NCBI GenBank assembly: GCA_900542055.1
Contig: UQMA01000018.1
Coordinates: 1 to 29,429 of the forward strand
Reading direction: 5' to 3'
DNA: 29,429 nucleotides
DNA from: an uncultured Azospirillum sp.
GTDB taxonomy: Bacteria; Pseudomonadota; Alphaproteobacteria; RF32; CAG-239
Part shown: positions 17,543 through 24,190 of the stretch, piece by piece
Layout of the letters: the number at the start of each line of letters is the position of its first letter
Numbering within the stretch: position 1 is the first letter of the stretch
The notes under the pieces: generated by a model
The model's database searches: none
What the model was told of the DNA's origin: nothing
The model's input: the letters and a program-made list of their open reading frames with translations, nothing else
Program-made: the position numbers and the translations under genes

Positions 17543-18901
17543 TTAAAGAAAATATTCACGCAAATATGCCGGCAAATCAGCAATATTCACTCTATGCTGC
17601 TCCATAGTATCACGATCGCGAATAGTTACAGATTCCGGCTGATTTTCGATAGTTTCAAAATCAACAGTAATACACAAAGGAGTTCCGATTTCATCATGAC
17701 GGCGATAAGCTTTTCCGATGTTACCGGTATTTTCCAAAGCTACGCGACCGATACCGAGTTTCAATAAATTCTGTTTTATTTCGTGACATTTTGCCATAAT
17801 TTGTTCATTATTCTTCTTCAAAGGAATAATTGCAACTTTAATCGGAGCAAGATGTTTTTTAAGTTTCAAAACAATACGGCTATTGCCGTTGCCCAAGTCT
17901 TCTTCCGTATAAGCTTCGGTCATAAGCGCCAAAACACCTCTGTCAACACCCATTGACGGTTCAATAACAAAAGGTACGACCCATTTATTATTATCATCCA
18001 TAATGCACAGTTTTTGTGTAGAATCCGGATTTTTATGACAATGAGAAGTTAAATTCATTTCTTCTTGAGCTTTAGTATGATTTCCCAAATCATAGTCTGT
18101 ACGATTAGCTATACCTTCCAATTCTTCCATTCCATGAGGAAAACGATATTCGATATCGTAACAAGCTTTAGCATAGTGAGCCAAATCGTCTTTCGGCGTG
18201 GTATAAATGTTGATATTTTCACGCTTTAAGCCTTGTTCTTCCCACCATTTAATGCGTTCTTCTTTCCAAATTTCATGCCATTTTTCATCTTCGCCAGGCT
18301 CAACAAAATACTCCAACTCTGCTTGTTCAAATTCGCGAACACGGAAAATAAAATTGCGCGGAGTAATTTCATTACGGAAAGATTTTCCAATTTGCGCAAT
18401 ACCAAACGGCAGCTTACGCGAAGTGGAATCGACCACATTTTTGAACTGCGTAAAAATAGCCTGCGCGGTTTCAGGACGCAAATAACCAAATGAAGAACCA
18501 TCATCAACCGGACCGATAGCTGTTTTGAACATCAAATTAAACGGACGAGGCTCAGTCAATTCAGTAGATCCGCAATTTGGGCATTTGCCGTTAATGTGGT
18601 CAGCACGGAAACGACCTTTACATTTTTTGCAATCGACCATCGGATCAGAAAAAGTATCTTCATGTCCTGAATAATGCAATACTTTCTGATTGGTCAAAAT
18701 CGCGGCATCCAAACCTTCAACATCATCACGTTCATAAACCATTGCACGCCACCAAGCGGCTTTCAGATTATTTTTAAGTTCGACACCGAGCGGACCGTAA
18801 TCATACACACCTTGAAGACCACCGTAAATATCAGCATTTTGAAAAATAAAACCGCGGCGCTTACATAAAGACACCAGTTGATCCATTGTTGTTGCAGGCA
18901 T
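17543..18901 (-). CDS. glyS: Glycyl-tRNA synthetase, homodimeric type
   Basis: A class II synthetase in one chain of 452 residues. It begins with the typical segment RGFIFQNADIYGG and YDYGPLG. A four-cysteine zinc-ribbon insertion follows (CKKC ... CPNC), then RPFNLMF, the motif 2 segment FRNEITPRNFIFRVREFEQ, and the motif 3 segment EPSMGVDRG. A C-terminal anticodon-binding domain ends the protein. This is the alpha2 form found in eukaryotes, archaea, Bacteroidetes, actinobacteria and mycoplasmas. Most proteobacteria use the unrelated GlyQ/GlyS tetramer. The start has AAGGAC 7 bases upstream. It is divergent from the HAD gene. Confidence 0.97.
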   Translation of the reverse strand: MPATTMDQLVSLCKRRGFIFQNADIYGGLQGVYDYGPLGVELKNNLKAAWWRAMVYERDDVEGLDAAILTNQKVLHYSGHEDTFSDPMVDCKKCKGRFRADHINGKCPNCGSTELTEPRPFNLMFKTAIGPVDDGSSFGYLRPETAQAIFTQFKNVVDSTSRKLPFGIAQIGKSFRNEITPRNFIFRVREFEQAELEYFVEPGEDEKWHEIWKEERIKWWEEQGLKRENINIYTTPKDDLAHYAKACYDIEYRFPHGMEELEGIANRTDYDLGNHTKAQEEMNLTSHCHKNPDSTQKLCIMDDNNKWVVPFVIEPSMGVDRGVLALMTEAYTEEDLGNGNSRIVLKLKKHLAPIKVAIIPLKKNNEQIMAKCHEIKQNLLKLGIGRVALENTGNIGKAYRRHDEIGTPLCITVDFETIENQPESVTIRDRDTMEQHRVNIADLPAYLREYFL

Positions 18902-18926
18902 TGTTTTTGTCCTTAAACTTATATTG

Positions 18927-18955
18927 TTGATTTCTTAACTTCTTTGTTTTATAAA
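18927..18955 (+). promoter_or_regulatory. Promoter of the 18994 HAD gene
   Basis: TTGATT (18927-18932), a 17-bp spacer and TATAAA (18950-18955) give a start about 30 bases before the ATG. The -10 box overlaps the glyS -10 box on the other strand. Confidence 0.55.
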
Positions 18956-18976
18956 ATATCTGTAAAAAAATAGCAA
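18948..18976 (-). promoter_or_regulatory. Promoter of glyS
   Basis: On the minus strand, TTGCTA (18971-18976), a 17-bp spacer and TATAAA (18948-18953) form the promoter. The two divergent -10 boxes share the palindrome TTTATAAA at 18948-18955. Confidence 0.55.
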
Positions 18977-18993
18977 GCGGAGATAAAAGAAAG

Positions 18994-19860
18994 ATGGCAA
19001 AAAAAGTAAAAGTTGCCCTGATATATGATTTTGATGGAACCTTAAGCACAACAAATATGCAGGATTATTGCCTCATTCCTCGGTTTAAGATGAGTGCAAA
19101 AACTTTTTGGCAACAGGCGAACGACTGGTGGAAAGCGAATGATGCCGACCAGATTACCAGCTCAATGTACTATTTTGTTAAAATGTCACATGAAAAGAAA
19201 ATTCCTTTAACTAAAGAAATTTTTGCAGATTGCGGCAAAGACATTGAATATTATTCCGGTGTAGAACAATGGTTTGAGCGCATTAATCATTACGGTGAAA
19301 TGTTAGATCTTGATATAGAACACTACATAATTTCATCCGGCTATGAAGAAATTATCGAAGGCGCTTCCATTCGTAAATATTTTAAGGAAGTCTTCGGCTG
19401 TGCTTACGCTTATAATGACGAAGGTCATCCAATTTGGCCTGCCCGTGTGGTTAACTATTCAATGAAACCGCAATATTTATCAAAAATAAACAAAGGATTG
19501 GGGAAACTTGAAGACCGCGCTGTTAATGACTTTATGCCAGACGAGGATCGCCCTATTCCTTTTACAAGAATGATTTATTTTGGTGATGGCGACACCGATA
19601 TTCCATCAATGCGCTTAGTTAAAAAAGGCGGCGGATATTCTATTGCTGTTTATAAGCCAAAGAGCCACCATAAAATGAAAGCCATCAAACTTCTGAGCGA
19701 CGGACGGGTTAATTTTGCTCTTCCTGCCGATTACTCAGAAGATTCACAAATTGACACCGTGGTTAAAACAATTTTGGTCAAACTTGCAACTGAACGGGAT
19801 TTGCAAATTTTGCAAGAAAAAGAGGACAAGAAAAAACTTCCGCGCAACTCAGGCAAATAG
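18994..19860 (+). CDS. HAD-family phosphatase, SerB-like fold
   Basis: A 288-residue HAD-superfamily protein. Motif I is DFDGT (12-16), motif II is SSG (114-116) and motif IV is GDGDTDIP (197-204). The helical insertion between motifs I and II is of the phosphoserine-phosphatase kind. The segment after motif II is larger than in SerB, and the charged C-terminal tail has no known domain. The likely role is phosphate-ester hydrolysis of a small metabolite; the substrate is not evident. It is a single gene divergent from glyS, with terminator-like hairpins after the stop. It ends in TAG. Confidence 0.85.
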   Translation: MAKKVKVALIYDFDGTLSTTNMQDYCLIPRFKMSAKTFWQQANDWWKANDADQITSSMYYFVKMSHEKKIPLTKEIFADCGKDIEYYSGVEQWFERINHYGEMLDLDIEHYIISSGYEEIIEGASIRKYFKEVFGCAYAYNDEGHPIWPARVVNYSMKPQYLSKINKGLGKLEDRAVNDFMPDEDRPIPFTRMIYFGDGDTDIPSMRLVKKGGGYSIAVYKPKSHHKMKAIKLLSDGRVNFALPADYSEDSQIDTVVKTILVKLATERDLQILQEKEDKKKLPRNSGK

Positions 19861-19897
19861 TATTATAGCTTAAAATTATACCGTTATAAGCTAATTC

Positions 19898-19930
19898 AAA
19901 ACCCTTCGGCAAATGTCGGAGGGTTTGTTT
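19898..19930 (+). terminator. Terminator after the HAD gene
   Basis: A stem of about 12 bp (19899-19910 with 19915-19926) contains two G-U pairs and a 4-base loop, and is followed by TTT. A smaller perfect 7-bp inverted repeat (TAGCTTA/TAAGCTA, 19866-19872 with 19887-19893) precedes it. Confidence 0.7.
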
Positions 19931-20246
19931 ATAATCAACTTTAACAGGCAATAACAAAACAGGGTACGGTTATTTTAATTTTATTTTCCTGTTTTTGTAA
20001 ATGTTATGCCTAAAATACAAAAGTAATGAACTTTAATAATTATTACAACCTTTTTTGAACCACTTACGTAATGCAATTATCAACACAAGATAAAATACTG
20101 CCACAGACATCATTAGTGCTTATGTATAATTGAAATTTTAATAATTTGAATCAAAAAAAGTGTCGTTATAAAAAAATATGAAAAAAATCTAAAAAAAAAC
20201 TTGCAATAATAAAATTTTTAGCATAGATATAGAACGTGCTTTAGAT
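19931..20246. other. Gene-poor AT-rich stretch before tRNA-Gln
   Basis: I see no credible open reading frame on either strand. The stretch holds an imperfect inverted repeat at 19946-20011 (left arm AGGCAATAACAAAACAGG, right arm its near complement). A very AT-rich run then ends in the tRNA promoter. Nothing else is recognisable. Confidence 0.6.
20201..20229 (+). promoter_or_regulatory. Promoter of tRNA-Gln
   Basis: TTGCAA (20201-20206), a 17-bp spacer and TAGATA (20224-20229) precede the tRNA by 17 bases. This is good placement for a stable-RNA promoter. Confidence 0.55.
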
Positions 20247-20321
20247 TGGGGTGTCGCCAAGTGGTAAGGCATCGGCTTTTGGTGCCGACATTCGTAGGTT
20301 CGAATCCTGCCACCCCAGCCA
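20247..20321 (+). tRNA. tRNA-Gln (anticodon TTG)
   Basis: A full cloverleaf of 75 bases including an encoded CCA. The acceptor stem is TGGGGTG (20247-20253) with CACCCCA (20311-20317), and G is the discriminator. The anticodon stem is TCGGC/GCCGA with loop TTTTGGT, giving anticodon TTG at 20279-20281. The T arm contains GGTTCGAATCC. An own promoter and an own terminator show a single-gene transcript. Confidence 0.97.
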
Positions 20322-20330
20322 CAGAATACA

Positions 20331-20360
20331 AACCGTCAGAAATGACGGTTTTTTCTTTTT
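20331..20360 (+). terminator. tRNA-Gln terminator
   Basis: A perfect 8-bp stem AACCGTCA/TGACGGTT (20331-20338 with 20343-20350) has a GAAA tetraloop and is followed by TTTTCTTTTT. Confidence 0.93.
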
Positions 20361-20497
20361 AAATTAAGTATTTAAGCCAGTTCTAATATTTAGCGCAAAA
20401 TATGCCTTACACTGGATAATCCTCGAACCAATTTCATCAAGAATTTGACATAATCAAGGTGTTAGGAAAATTCCAATTAATAAAAGAAGTGCTATAA

Positions 20498-21421
20498 TTA
20501 TATTTCCTCAGGAATATTCCAATCTCTTGTTTTTATTTTTCCTGTTTGATAAAATTCTGTAATTAAATTAACAAACTCTTTGAAATCTGGATTTTCTTTT
20601 GTAATCCTGTCAATCATGTCCCAATCCAACTCTTTTTTCTCTATTGCTGGTATTAATATTTGACTTTCAGAGGGATTTTCACAATTTAGTTGGATAAGCC
20701 CTATATTATGACCTGCACACAATATCTGTAATTCTGCCATTGCTTTTTCATCAATAGTTTGAGCGACAAGATATGAAAAGTTGCTCCAACTTGAATTTGA
20801 AACAGTTTGGAAAAAATACTCGCGTACATTTGATAAATTAATTTTTATCTTAACTTCAAATGACCAAAGAGAAGTTTTATTAAAAGAGAGCTTATTTGCA
20901 CAAGAAATTACATCATTATCCCAACCATCTGATAAATTCTTAAGTCCGACAATATCGGGGTGCAACCATTTATTTCCATTACTTCCTTTTGAATTTGAGG
21001 ATTTACGTTCATCTATTCTTTTAGGATATATATTTAATTCATTATATAAATACTCACATAAACGAGGATAAGAATCGTGCTCTGATTGTCCATTTGTTCC
21101 TGAACTTTTCTCTGCATCTTTTATTTCTTGAGCCTCTGTTTTTTCAGAATAATAATATTTTCTCGGACGTTCTGCTGTAGTTTTAATATATTCAGAAAAA
21201 CCTCCCTTAGACCTACGCGCACCAATTTCCGCAACTAATTGACTTATTAAGGCTTCTTGATTATCTATGGGAGTAACAGATGCCCGACTTCTTTTCATTT
21301 TAGCATGACATTCTTCTGGTTTTGTTTCATATATTTTTTCTGCAATTTGTCGTGCTGTGAAATATTTTTCAGGATTACTCTTTAATATTTCTTCAACTGT
21401 TTTAACTAAATTTAGTGCCAT
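20498..21421 (-). CDS. HrgA-like protein: HARE-HTH plus PD-(D/E)xK-like domain
   Basis: A 307-residue protein of the HrgA/COG2958 type. Residues 2-95 form a winged-helix HARE-HTH domain beginning MALNLVKTVEEILKSNPEK with FTARQIAEKIYE. A polar, Ser/Asn-rich linker follows. Residues 115-260 look like a restriction-endonuclease fold: D156 in LHPDIVG, then E189-V-K191 in SFEVKI, and Q205 after it. HrgA relatives are found at restriction-modification loci and in genomic islands, where they can take the place of an endonuclease gene. No methyltransferase is near, so this copy stands alone. It has a promoter with a perfect -35, and it lies just beyond tRNA-Gln. Nuclease activity is inference. Confidence 0.8.
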   Translation of the reverse strand: MALNLVKTVEEILKSNPEKYFTARQIAEKIYETKPEECHAKMKRSRASVTPIDNQEALISQLVAEIGARRSKGGFSEYIKTTAERPRKYYYSEKTEAQEIKDAEKSSGTNGQSEHDSYPRLCEYLYNELNIYPKRIDERKSSNSKGSNGNKWLHPDIVGLKNLSDGWDNDVISCANKLSFNKTSLWSFEVKIKINLSNVREYFFQTVSNSSWSNFSYLVAQTIDEKAMAELQILCAGHNIGLIQLNCENPSESQILIPAIEKKELDWDMIDRITKENPDFKEFVNLITEFYQTGKIKTRDWNIPEEI

Positions 21422-21454
21422 AGGTATTCCCTTTCTAAGAATAAATTCGTCTCA

Positions 21455-21484
21455 ACAGTAAAATAAAAAGCTGTTTTTTGTCAA
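21455..21484 (-). promoter_or_regulatory. Promoter of the hrgA-like gene
   Basis: On the minus strand, a perfect -35 TTGACA (21479-21484), an 18-bp spacer and TACTGT (21455-21460) place the start about 26 bases before the ATG. The ribosome site is AAAGG. Confidence 0.6.
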
Positions 21485-21486
21485 AT

Positions 21487-21521
21487 AAAAAAGGACTTGT
21501 TATTAAAACACATCCCTTTTT
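21487..21521 (-). terminator. Terminator after the 154-aa gene
   Basis: The inverted repeat pairs AAAAAGGGA with TCCTTTTTT on the minus strand, with a small bulge and inner pairing TGTT/AACA. It begins 12 bp after the stop at 21534 and ends just before the hrgA promoter. Confidence 0.65.
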
Positions 21522-21533
21522 CTAAAAACCGCA

Positions 21534-21998
21534 TTATTTTGCAGCATTTTCTTCAAATTCAGGTGTATAAACCGGTTTTTTATTCTTATAAACGAGTTTA
21601 CGCACCTTATCGCCTTTATCGACCATTATCCAGGAATCATAATCTTCCATACCTCCGCCCATGCAGCTTTTGACGATTTTTATAACATGTCCGTCAGAAA
21701 GCTTTAGGAAAGTTAGAGGAAGATCATCTTTTTTGGAAACAACTGTTAAAATCACTTCTTTAACCAGACTGTTATCCTCTGCTTTTTCCTCTTGCATCGA
21801 TGCTGATAAAATCTCTGCAGTAAAAAATACGCCGCAAACCATAATTACAATAGTAACGATTTTAACCAGCATATTTTTTCCTTTGCAATGTGAACAATCG
21901 CCGTCACAATGTCTGAGATCGTGAATTCCTTCGCTGAAATAACGCTCATACGCTTGTATAGCCTCTTGTTTTACGCGCTCCGTGGATTGACGCGCCAT
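21534..21998 (-). CDS. Unknown membrane-anchored or secreted protein
   Basis: I do not recognise this protein. The long form has 154 residues: a charged N-terminus with a cysteine/histidine cluster (HCDGDCSHCKGK, 30-41), then one hydrophobic helix (about 43-66), then a small beta-rich domain of about 85 residues. An internal ATG at 21872 (residue 43) has a much better ribosome site, AAAGGA 7 bases away. It would start exactly at the hydrophobic segment, giving a 112-residue secreted or anchored protein with a signal peptide. The long form has only a GAGG about 13 bases off. It lies 39 bp after the SPFH pseudogene in the same direction. Which start is used is open. Confidence 0.6.
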   Translation of the reverse strand: MARQSTERVKQEAIQAYERYFSEGIHDLRHCDGDCSHCKGKNMLVKIVTIVIMVCGVFFTAEILSASMQEEKAEDNSLVKEVILTVVSKKDDLPLTFLKLSDGHVIKIVKSCMGGGMEDYDSWIMVDKGDKVRKLVYKNKKPVYTPEFEENAAK

Positions 21999-22037
21999 TT
22001 GGACTTTATATTCCTCAAGTTTTACTCCTTGTTTTGC

Positions 22038-22622
22038 CTAAGCTGTTTTTTCAATCAGCTTTTCAAATTCAGGTGAAGCTTGATAGCTTAAAAGTCTTAG
22101 ACTTCTGACCGAAACCAAATTATCTGCCATCAACTGATCGTTGGCAATATATTTGACCGCGTCCATCGTCATTGTTTATTCACGCCCGACAAAAGACCAA
22201 ATGTCCGTTAGAGATGACATAGCCAACATTATGCTGTTAACCATATCTTTAATCACCTTTTGTTCGTACACATCATAGCTCTGATATTTATCGTAGAGCT
22301 TGTGAACTTTTGAATCGTTCATTTTGCAAAGCACGGCGCATTTCAAAGATATTGATTGCAAATCTTTGGTGCGCACCTTAAAAGTATATTCGTAGCGATG
22401 AGGAACAATATCCATCAGAATTACTTCATTTCCCATATCGGCGCTATATGGAATATACTATACAAGCCCCAGAACATAGGAGAAATCAACAACCTGTCCC
22501 CACTGTCTTTTTATACCTCTTTGCCCAGAATAGATTTTAACAAAAGAGTGTCTGGCAACTCTCATACCGGCGGCTCCGATTATTATGCAAATAACCAGCA
22601 ACCATGCAATTTTTTTACCCAT
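22038..22622 (-). pseudogene. SPFH/band-7 (prohibitin-like) pseudogene
   Basis: One minus-strand frame, 195 codons from the ATG at 22622 to the TAG at 22038, is interrupted by TAG at 22458-22460 and TAA at 22176-22178 with no frameshift. Read through these, it has an N-terminal membrane helix (about 4-20). The band-7 opening follows, with VKIYSGQRGIKRQWGQVVD and, across the first stop, L/YIPYS. Then come the RYEYTFKVRTKDLQS strand, the YDKY/YEQKV helix, and a helix ending GRE at the second stop. The helical tail of intact relatives is mostly missing; about 45 residues with SPEFEKL remain. A decayed gene fits best. The neighbouring 154-residue gene was probably in the same unit. Confidence 0.75.
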
Positions 22623-22823
22623 AACTGATATAATTTAAGTTGTACAAAAATCTAAAAACTCAAATTCAGCCAGTTTTGTAAACTAATTTACATTTCCGAC
22701 CAAATAATAAAAATTATAATTTTTAAACAAATTAAATTTGTTATAAATTATGTCAAAAAACAAGCTTTATGTCTAATTTTTTATTTTTTCGCAAAAAATA
22801 TACAAAAATATTATCACAAACTA

Positions 22824-22851
22824 TTGACTTTTTACGAAAGCTATTTAGATT
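22824..22851 (+). promoter_or_regulatory. Promoter of the 22885 gene
   Basis: TTGACT (22824-22829), a 16-bp spacer and TAGATT (22846-22851) predict a start near 22858, about 26 bases before the ATG. Upstream in the 262-bp gap lie two palindromes, TGTAAA-N4-TTTACA (22677-22692) and a 17-bp one at 22726-22742. Confidence 0.55.
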
Positions 22852-22884
22852 ATTGTCCAATAAATAATTTTTAATTTTATATTT

Positions 22885-23817
22885 ATGGTTATAGATTTTT
22901 TAAATTGCCCTTTGCGGCAAGTGCTTACAAAAATCAGTAAAAAATGGAAGTCTGAAGGACCATGGCGTATTCCTTCTATTGCTTACACCCTTGAGCACAA
23001 AATGGCATTTTTAGAGTGTGAACACGAGTTTGTAGGAAACTATTCACTCAGAGGCTGGTTGCATGACTGTGATAAATTGTTCTTATATTTGCTTCCGTGG
23101 ATGAACGAAAAACAAATACAATCATTTCATCGCAGACATCAATCTCATCACATTGATTATCCGCAGTACAAAGTGGAACAGTTGCTGCAAACCTACATCG
23201 ACTGGGAATGCGCGGCACTGACAAAGCCTGACAAACCATTGGATGCATTTGCAACTTTGTTGCATTTTTACCGCGACAAACTGCCGTTAATGCTACCTGT
23301 ATGTCTGGCAATCAACCCTGAAGCCGTTCGTCTGACAATTGCCGATTTGGATGATGAGCGTAAACAAAAATATGATGACTATCTGTTTGGTGTAAAATTC
23401 AATAAAAAACACGGTCAGACAGAGTATTCATCGTCAATTTTTGATGAGCTGGCGCGCAATGCTTCAAATGAAGAAACTTATAGCAAGACTCTTCGAATTA
23501 TTACCAGCATTGTTCAGGGATTGGATGAAACCATTGTACTGATGAATGAACGCAACATTAAGTTTTCAAGAATTTTAGAAACCATACCGAATAACTTTTC
23601 TTTGATGAAACCGGTAGATTTGTTTTTGAAAACTCTTGATTTATTAGCAAAACGCCGCAAGCAAAAAATCAATTTGCAGAAATGTGTTGAGCTTTTACGC
23701 CGCAAAAATCAAATTTTTGCACAGCAACCCGCTCAAAAATTCAGCGTTACATCTTCCAAAACCGAATTTAATCACAATTATCGTCATATAATTAACAATC
23801 CGCTTTTGGAAAACTAG
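22885..23817 (+). CDS. Unknown helical protein with HD-like metal-binding pattern
   Basis: A 310-residue soluble protein without signal peptide. Residues 38-130 carry a histidine/aspartate pattern: WLHDCDK (58-64), then HRRHQSHH (82-89), then DWE (106-108). The pattern HDxDK ... H..H..HH ... DW resembles DUF5662-type proteins and, more distantly, HD-domain phosphohydrolases. I suggest a metal-dependent phosphohydrolase fold with low certainty. The rest (about 130-310) is helical and basic near 255-275, with no recognised domain. No ribosome site is visible before the ATG. It is a single gene with its own promoter, and it shares a terminator with the convergent MazG-like gene. Confidence 0.7.
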   Translation: MVIDFLNCPLRQVLTKISKKWKSEGPWRIPSIAYTLEHKMAFLECEHEFVGNYSLRGWLHDCDKLFLYLLPWMNEKQIQSFHRRHQSHHIDYPQYKVEQLLQTYIDWECAALTKPDKPLDAFATLLHFYRDKLPLMLPVCLAINPEAVRLTIADLDDERKQKYDDYLFGVKFNKKHGQTEYSSSIFDELARNASNEETYSKTLRIITSIVQGLDETIVLMNERNIKFSRILETIPNNFSLMKPVDLFLKTLDLLAKRRKQKINLQKCVELLRRKNQIFAQQPAQKFSVTSSKTEFNHNYRHIINNPLLEN

Positions 23818-23820
23818 TCA

Positions 23821-23864
23821 CAAAAAACACCGTCGATTTTATAAATCAGCGGTGTTTTTGTTTT
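23821..23864. terminator. Shared terminator of convergent genes
   Basis: The stem CAAAAACACCG/CGGTGTTTTTG has an inner GATT/AATC pairing and flanking A and T runs. It stands between the stops at 23817 and 23885 and can serve both strands. Confidence 0.85.
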
Positions 23865-23884
23865 AAATATTTCACACAATTTTG

Positions 23885-24178
23885 TTATTTTTTATTTGCT
23901 TTAAGTTCAGCCATTCTTGATGCAAAACGACGTAATTTAAAATCTTTATGTTTTTCAACCAAATCATGTATATTATAAATCATTTTCAATTGTGCCAATG
24001 TTATTTCAACGTCAGCCAACTCGTCGGCTATATTTTCAACATTGCCACGATCACGCAAATCTTTGCATAATTCTTTGGTCAATTCCGACATCTCTTCAAT
24101 AACCATCACTTTTTGTGATAAATCGCCGAAAAATTCTATTGCTTCATTATATATTTTGTATTCTTGCTGTTTTTCCAT
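23885..24178 (-). CDS. MazG-like nucleotide pyrophosphohydrolase
   Basis: A 97-residue all-alpha protein with the metal-binding signature of MazG-like NTP pyrophosphatases: EEMSEL (28-33) and DELADVE (52-58), i.e. EExxE ... ExxD. Members of this group cleave NTPs or modified nucleotides to the monophosphate and pyrophosphate. The small single-domain form is common in phages and accessory regions as well as in chromosomes. It follows the mutarotase gene by 12 bp, with AGAGG before the ATG, so the two are co-transcribed. The substrate is not predictable. Confidence 0.75.
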   Translation of the reverse strand: MEKQQEYKIYNEAIEFFGDLSQKVMVIEEMSELTKELCKDLRDRGNVENIADELADVEITLAQLKMIYNIHDLVEKHKDFKLRRFASRMAELKANKK

Positions 24179-24190
24179 AATTTTGCCTCT

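Noticed and set aside
20421..20430. Possible second copy of the tRNA-Gln T-arm as an attachment repeat
   Set aside because: Only about nine bases (GGTTCGAGG, inverted) resemble it; this is too short and in the wrong orientation.
20445..20450. Perfect TTGACA -35 box on the plus strand
   Set aside because: No matching -10 box at 16-18 bp and no gene or RNA downstream on that strand.
22038..22622. Reassigned stop codons as explanation for the interrupted SPFH gene
   Set aside because: TAA, TAG and TGA all terminate intact genes in the window, for example TGA for pepF, TAA for dnaE and TAG for the HAD gene at 18994.
22356..22628. Plus-strand frame of 90 codons
   Set aside because: It is antisense to the SPFH pseudogene, whose minus-strand frame shows family features; the plus frame has none.
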